A stretch of 7,332 nucleotides of DNA from Gp6-AA40 sp964505975 (GTDB taxonomy: Bacteria > Acidobacteriota > Vicinamibacteria > Vicinamibacterales > UBA2999): NCBI GenBank assembly GCA_964505975.1, contig CAZDLW010000270.1, positions 1-7,332 of the forward strand, read 5' to 3'. The notes under the pieces were generated by a model, which saw nothing but the letters and a program-made list of their open reading frames with translations, made no database searches and was not told the origin of the DNA. Made by a program: the position numbers and the translations under genes. Shown one piece after another: positions 6,378 through 7,332 of the stretch. Within the stretch, counting starts at the first letter, position 1, and every line of letters starts with the position of its first letter.

Positions 6378-6394
6378 CCGAAGCCCTGCTTCAG
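6378..6394 (-). other. Small hairpin in the argJ-argF gap
   Basis: On the - strand the arms CTGAAGC and GCTTCGG pair over seven positions (one G-U) around an AGG loop, midway in the 92-base gap between argJ and argF. No T-run follows, so full termination is unlikely. It may be an mRNA-processing or stability element, or chance. Confidence 0.25.
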
Positions 6395-6444
6395 ACGCGG
6401 TTCCTCGACAGGTGTCACGGTCGACGGTCCGAAGCGGGGTGTCG

Positions 6445-7332
6445 TCAGGTCCTGTACTCTCCGTTGATTCGCACGTACTCGGCGCTCAGGTCGCAGGTCC
6501 AGACCGTTGCCGCCGCGTCGCCTTCCGTGCCCAGGTGTACGTCGATGTCTACCTCGGCGTTCTTCAGGTGCTCAGCCGCCCGGGGAGCAGCGTCATCATG
6601 GGGACGCCCCTGCTCGAACAAAACCACTCCGCCGACACGGACGGTGGCGCGGTTCACGTCGAAACTCACTCCCGACCGCCCGGCAGCGGCGACAATCCGG
6701 CCCCAGTTCGGGTCCGCTCCGTGCACGGCGGTCTTTACTAGGGGCGAGTTCGCAATCGTCCTCGCCACGCCGCGCGCATCATCCTCCGTCCGTGCTCCAC
6801 GTACCCGGACCGTGACCAGCTTCGTGGCCCCTTCTCCGCCGCGCACGATGCCGAGCGCCAGTTCCTGCGAGACCGCGAGCAGTCCGTCTCGGAGCGCCGG
6901 GTAGCTGTCCTCGTCTATGGCCACGCCGCTCGCGCCGGAGGCGAACGCGAAAAGCGAATCGTTGGTGGAGCATTCGCCGTCCACGGTGATCGAGTTGAAC
7001 GTACTGCGCGCGGCTTCCTCCAGCGCACGGCGCAGGAGGTCAGGCGGCACCACGGCGTCCGTGGTGAGGAAGCCGAGCATCGTGGCCATACGTGGTTCGA
7101 TCATGCCGGAGCCCTTGGCCGTGCCACCGACGGTGAACCCCCCACGGCCCGTCTGCACGTCGACCGCATGTTCTTTGGGAAATGGATCCGTCGTCATGAT
7201 GGCACGCGCGGTCTCGCTGCCTGCGCCCCGGGCGAGGGCGCGCGCAGCTGCGCGGATGCCCGGAACGACGCGGTCCATGTTCAGCCCGACGCCGATGACG
7301 CCGGTGGACGCGACGAGTATCTGTTCAACGGG
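6445..7332 (-). CDS. argJ: Glutamate N-acetyltransferase / ornithine acetyltransferase ArgJ, partial (N-terminus outside window)
   Basis: The frame is open to the right edge of the window, and 295 residues are visible; full-length ArgJ is about 400, so roughly the first 100 are missing. The ATG at 7278 is internal: the codons before it read LVASTGVIGVGL, the conserved ArgJ oxyanion region. The self-cleavage site is intact in KGSGMIEPRMATML, with the Thr nucleophile encoded at 7081-7083; family knowledge says cleavage before this Thr gives alpha and beta chains. SITVDGECSTNDS follows, as expected, and the C-terminus EYVRINGEYRT is typical. The enzyme moves the acetyl group from N-acetylornithine to glutamate, making ornithine and recycling N-acetylglutamate. 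Some ArgJ also use acetyl-CoA for the first step; this cannot be judged here. argF lies directly downstream, so the pair is probably an arginine operon, with other arg genes perhaps to the right. Confidence 0.95.
   Translation of the reverse strand, partial: PVEQILVASTGVIGVGLNMDRVVPGIRAAARALARGAGSETARAIMTTDPFPKEHAVDVQTGRGGFTVGGTAKGSGMIEPRMATMLGFLTTDAVVPPDLLRRALEEAARSTFNSITVDGECSTNDSLFAFASGASGVAIDEDSYPALRDGLLAVSQELALGIVRGGEGATKLVTVRVRGARTEDDARGVARTIANSPLVKTAVHGADPNWGRIVAAAGRSGVSFDVNRATVRVGGVVLFEQGRPHDDAAPRAAEHLKNAEVDIDVHLGTEGDAAATVWTCDLSAEYVRINGEYRT

Noticed and set aside
5414..6904. A 496-codon open frame on the + strand
   Set aside because: It runs antisense through argF, the gap and much of argJ, both of which are unmistakable on the - strand. 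The translation is rich in Arg, Gly and His and lacks family features.

Overview
The window comes from a GC-rich, Gram-negative (diderm) bacterial chromosome. The evidence is a TonB-dependent outer-membrane receptor plus ordinary biosynthetic and catabolic genes with strong GC bias. I cannot fix the phylum: a pseudomonadote or an acidobacteriote-like lineage would both fit, and this is inference only. No tRNA, rRNA, CRISPR array, integrase, transposase or insertion sequence is visible.

Left half, + strand. Bases 1-1056 are the C-terminal part of a TonB-dependent receptor whose reading frame is open at the window edge. A 347-base gap follows. It holds a hairpin just after the receptor stop, a leftward terminator-like hairpin, and a good sigma-70-type promoter (TTGAGA, 18 bases, TACAAT). 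That promoter drives a 377-residue DGQHR-domain protein of the DndB-like superfamily (1404-2537). The usual DNA phosphorothioation partners are not in the window. A terminator-like hairpin and a striking two-tier inverted repeat (2598-2652) lie behind it. Next comes a LamB/YcsF-family protein, the PxpA subunit of 5-oxoprolinase (2778-3572), without pxpB or pxpC beside it.

Right half, - strand. An operon-like run reads leftward: argJ (partial, C-terminal part, entering from the right edge), then argF, then a long-chain-type acyl-CoA synthetase. The gaps are 92 and 69 bases. ArgJ releases ornithine from N-acetylornithine and ArgF carbamoylates it to citrulline, so this is the middle of arginine biosynthesis. 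The acyl-CoA ligase has no obvious metabolic link and may simply be co-transcribed. It converges on pxpA with only 23 bases between the stops.

The most interesting item is the solitary DGQHR gene. It has its own promoter and is bracketed by hairpins among housekeeping genes, which makes it look like a single-gene insulated unit of unknown function. Everything else is recognisable metabolism. I see no clear evidence of an undescribed multi-gene system.
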